Source: Candidatus Kryptonium sp.
Lineage (GTDB): Bacteria > Bacteroidota > Ignavibacteria > Kryptoniales > Kryptoniaceae
Direction of reading: 5' to 3'
Length of the DNA: 64,000 bases
Assembly: GCA_025060635.1 (NCBI GenBank)
Contig: JANXBN010000001.1
Coordinates: 496,001-560,000, forward strand
Positions 63,881 through 64,000 of this stretch are shown one piece after another; position 1 is the stretch's first letter, and every line of letters begins with the position of its first letter. The position numbers were made by a program, and so were the translations under genes. The notes under the pieces are model-generated. The model saw only the letters and a list, made by a program, of their open reading frames with translations, made no database searches and was not told the DNA's origin.

Positions 63881-64000
63881 ATGGAGCCGGAAGTGGAAAT
63901 GTTGATAGATATTGAAGCGGAAATCTTGAGGTTGAAGAAGGAGCTGAACGCTGTGATTTTAGCCCATTATTATCAGGAGTCGGAGATTCAAGATTTAGCT
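63881..64000 (+). CDS. nadA: Quinolinate synthase NadA (N-terminus only)
   Basis: First 40 codons of an NAD-biosynthesis enzyme that condenses iminoaspartate and DHAP on a 4Fe-4S cluster. It reads [15 protein letters not shown], then [15 protein letters not shown] and SEIQDLA; the [14 protein letters not shown] segment is the family's N-terminal substrate-binding signature. AGGGAACAAA precedes the ATG. The gene continues beyond the window. Confidence 0.9.
   Translation, partial: MEPEVEMLIDIEAEILRLKKELNAVILAHYYQESEIQDLA

Noticed and set aside
1-64000. Mobile elements, CRISPR arrays, prophage or recent transfer
   Set aside because: No transposase, integrase, direct-repeat array or compositional break was seen; gene order and codon character are uniform throughout.

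Overview
The window looks like a chromosome segment from an AT-rich, probably thermophilic member of the Bacteroidota/Chlorobiota/Ignavibacteriota (FCB) superphylum; a Kryptonia- or Ignavibacteria-like lineage would fit. Three things support this. Nine promoters that I can read share a Bacteroidota-type layout (TTTG or CTTG, exactly 20 nt, then a TATnTTTA-like box). The gene families (LptD with a Bacteroidota-type core, DUF5916, T9SS plug/DUF5103, HU-SPOR fusion, short SSS partners) are typical of FCB genomes. Proteins are rich in K, E, I and R, with many AGA/AGG and ATA codons. The thermophile and lineage statements are inferences. I see no insertion sequence, prophage, CRISPR array or rRNA gene. 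No gap without a gene exceeds 300 nt; the longest are about 272 nt (63609-63880), 256 nt (5298-5553) and 222 nt (37463-37684).

Layout. 1-5368 (minus): cmk-ispH-rpsA under one promoter, then a terminator and a truncated lptD. The ispH-rpsA junction holds a strong inverted repeat whose loop can pair with the end of ispH. 5499-5627: a tRNA-Lys(CUU) gene. 5649-24967: an unbroken ribosomal super-operon (rpsL-rpsG-fusA-tuf, then S10, spc and alpha clusters with secY, map, infA, rpmJ, rpoA and rplQ) closed by a hairpin. It is followed by engB. 25724-34643: a large TPR envelope protein, a small diheme reaction-centre-type cytochrome c, an outer-membrane beta-barrel, two HU-fold proteins (the second fused through a membrane helix to a SPOR domain), then a sodium:solute symporter with three tiny translationally coupled membrane proteins.

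34651-37517 (minus): inositol-3-phosphate synthase with a CDP-alcohol phosphatidyltransferase (an inositol-lipid module), and rsmI. 37685-43553 (plus): uvrB, a small lipoprotein, purC, a CPA2 cation/proton antiporter and a DUF2085 membrane protein. 43659-57829 (plus): one long run of closely spaced genes: a GlcD/GlcF-type oxidoreductase pair, a rhomboid protease, a bacterial eRF1-like factor, a HAD phosphatase fused to a T9SS plug-like domain, a Gfo/Idh/MocA oxidoreductase, cca, a DUF5916 outer-membrane protein and an S9 peptidase.

57841-63675 (minus): a TetR-controlled envelope operon made of an RND/MMPL exporter, a LolA-like carrier, a DUF3108 periplasmic protein and a porin-like beta-barrel. 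It has an operator over the promoter and looks like a complete inner-to-outer-membrane route for a hydrophobic cargo. 63818-64000 (plus): the promoter and first 40 codons of nadA. The loci most worth a second look are this TetR/RND/LolA operon, the HAD-plug fusion, the symporter with three microproteins, and the predicted RNA pseudoknot in front of rpsA.
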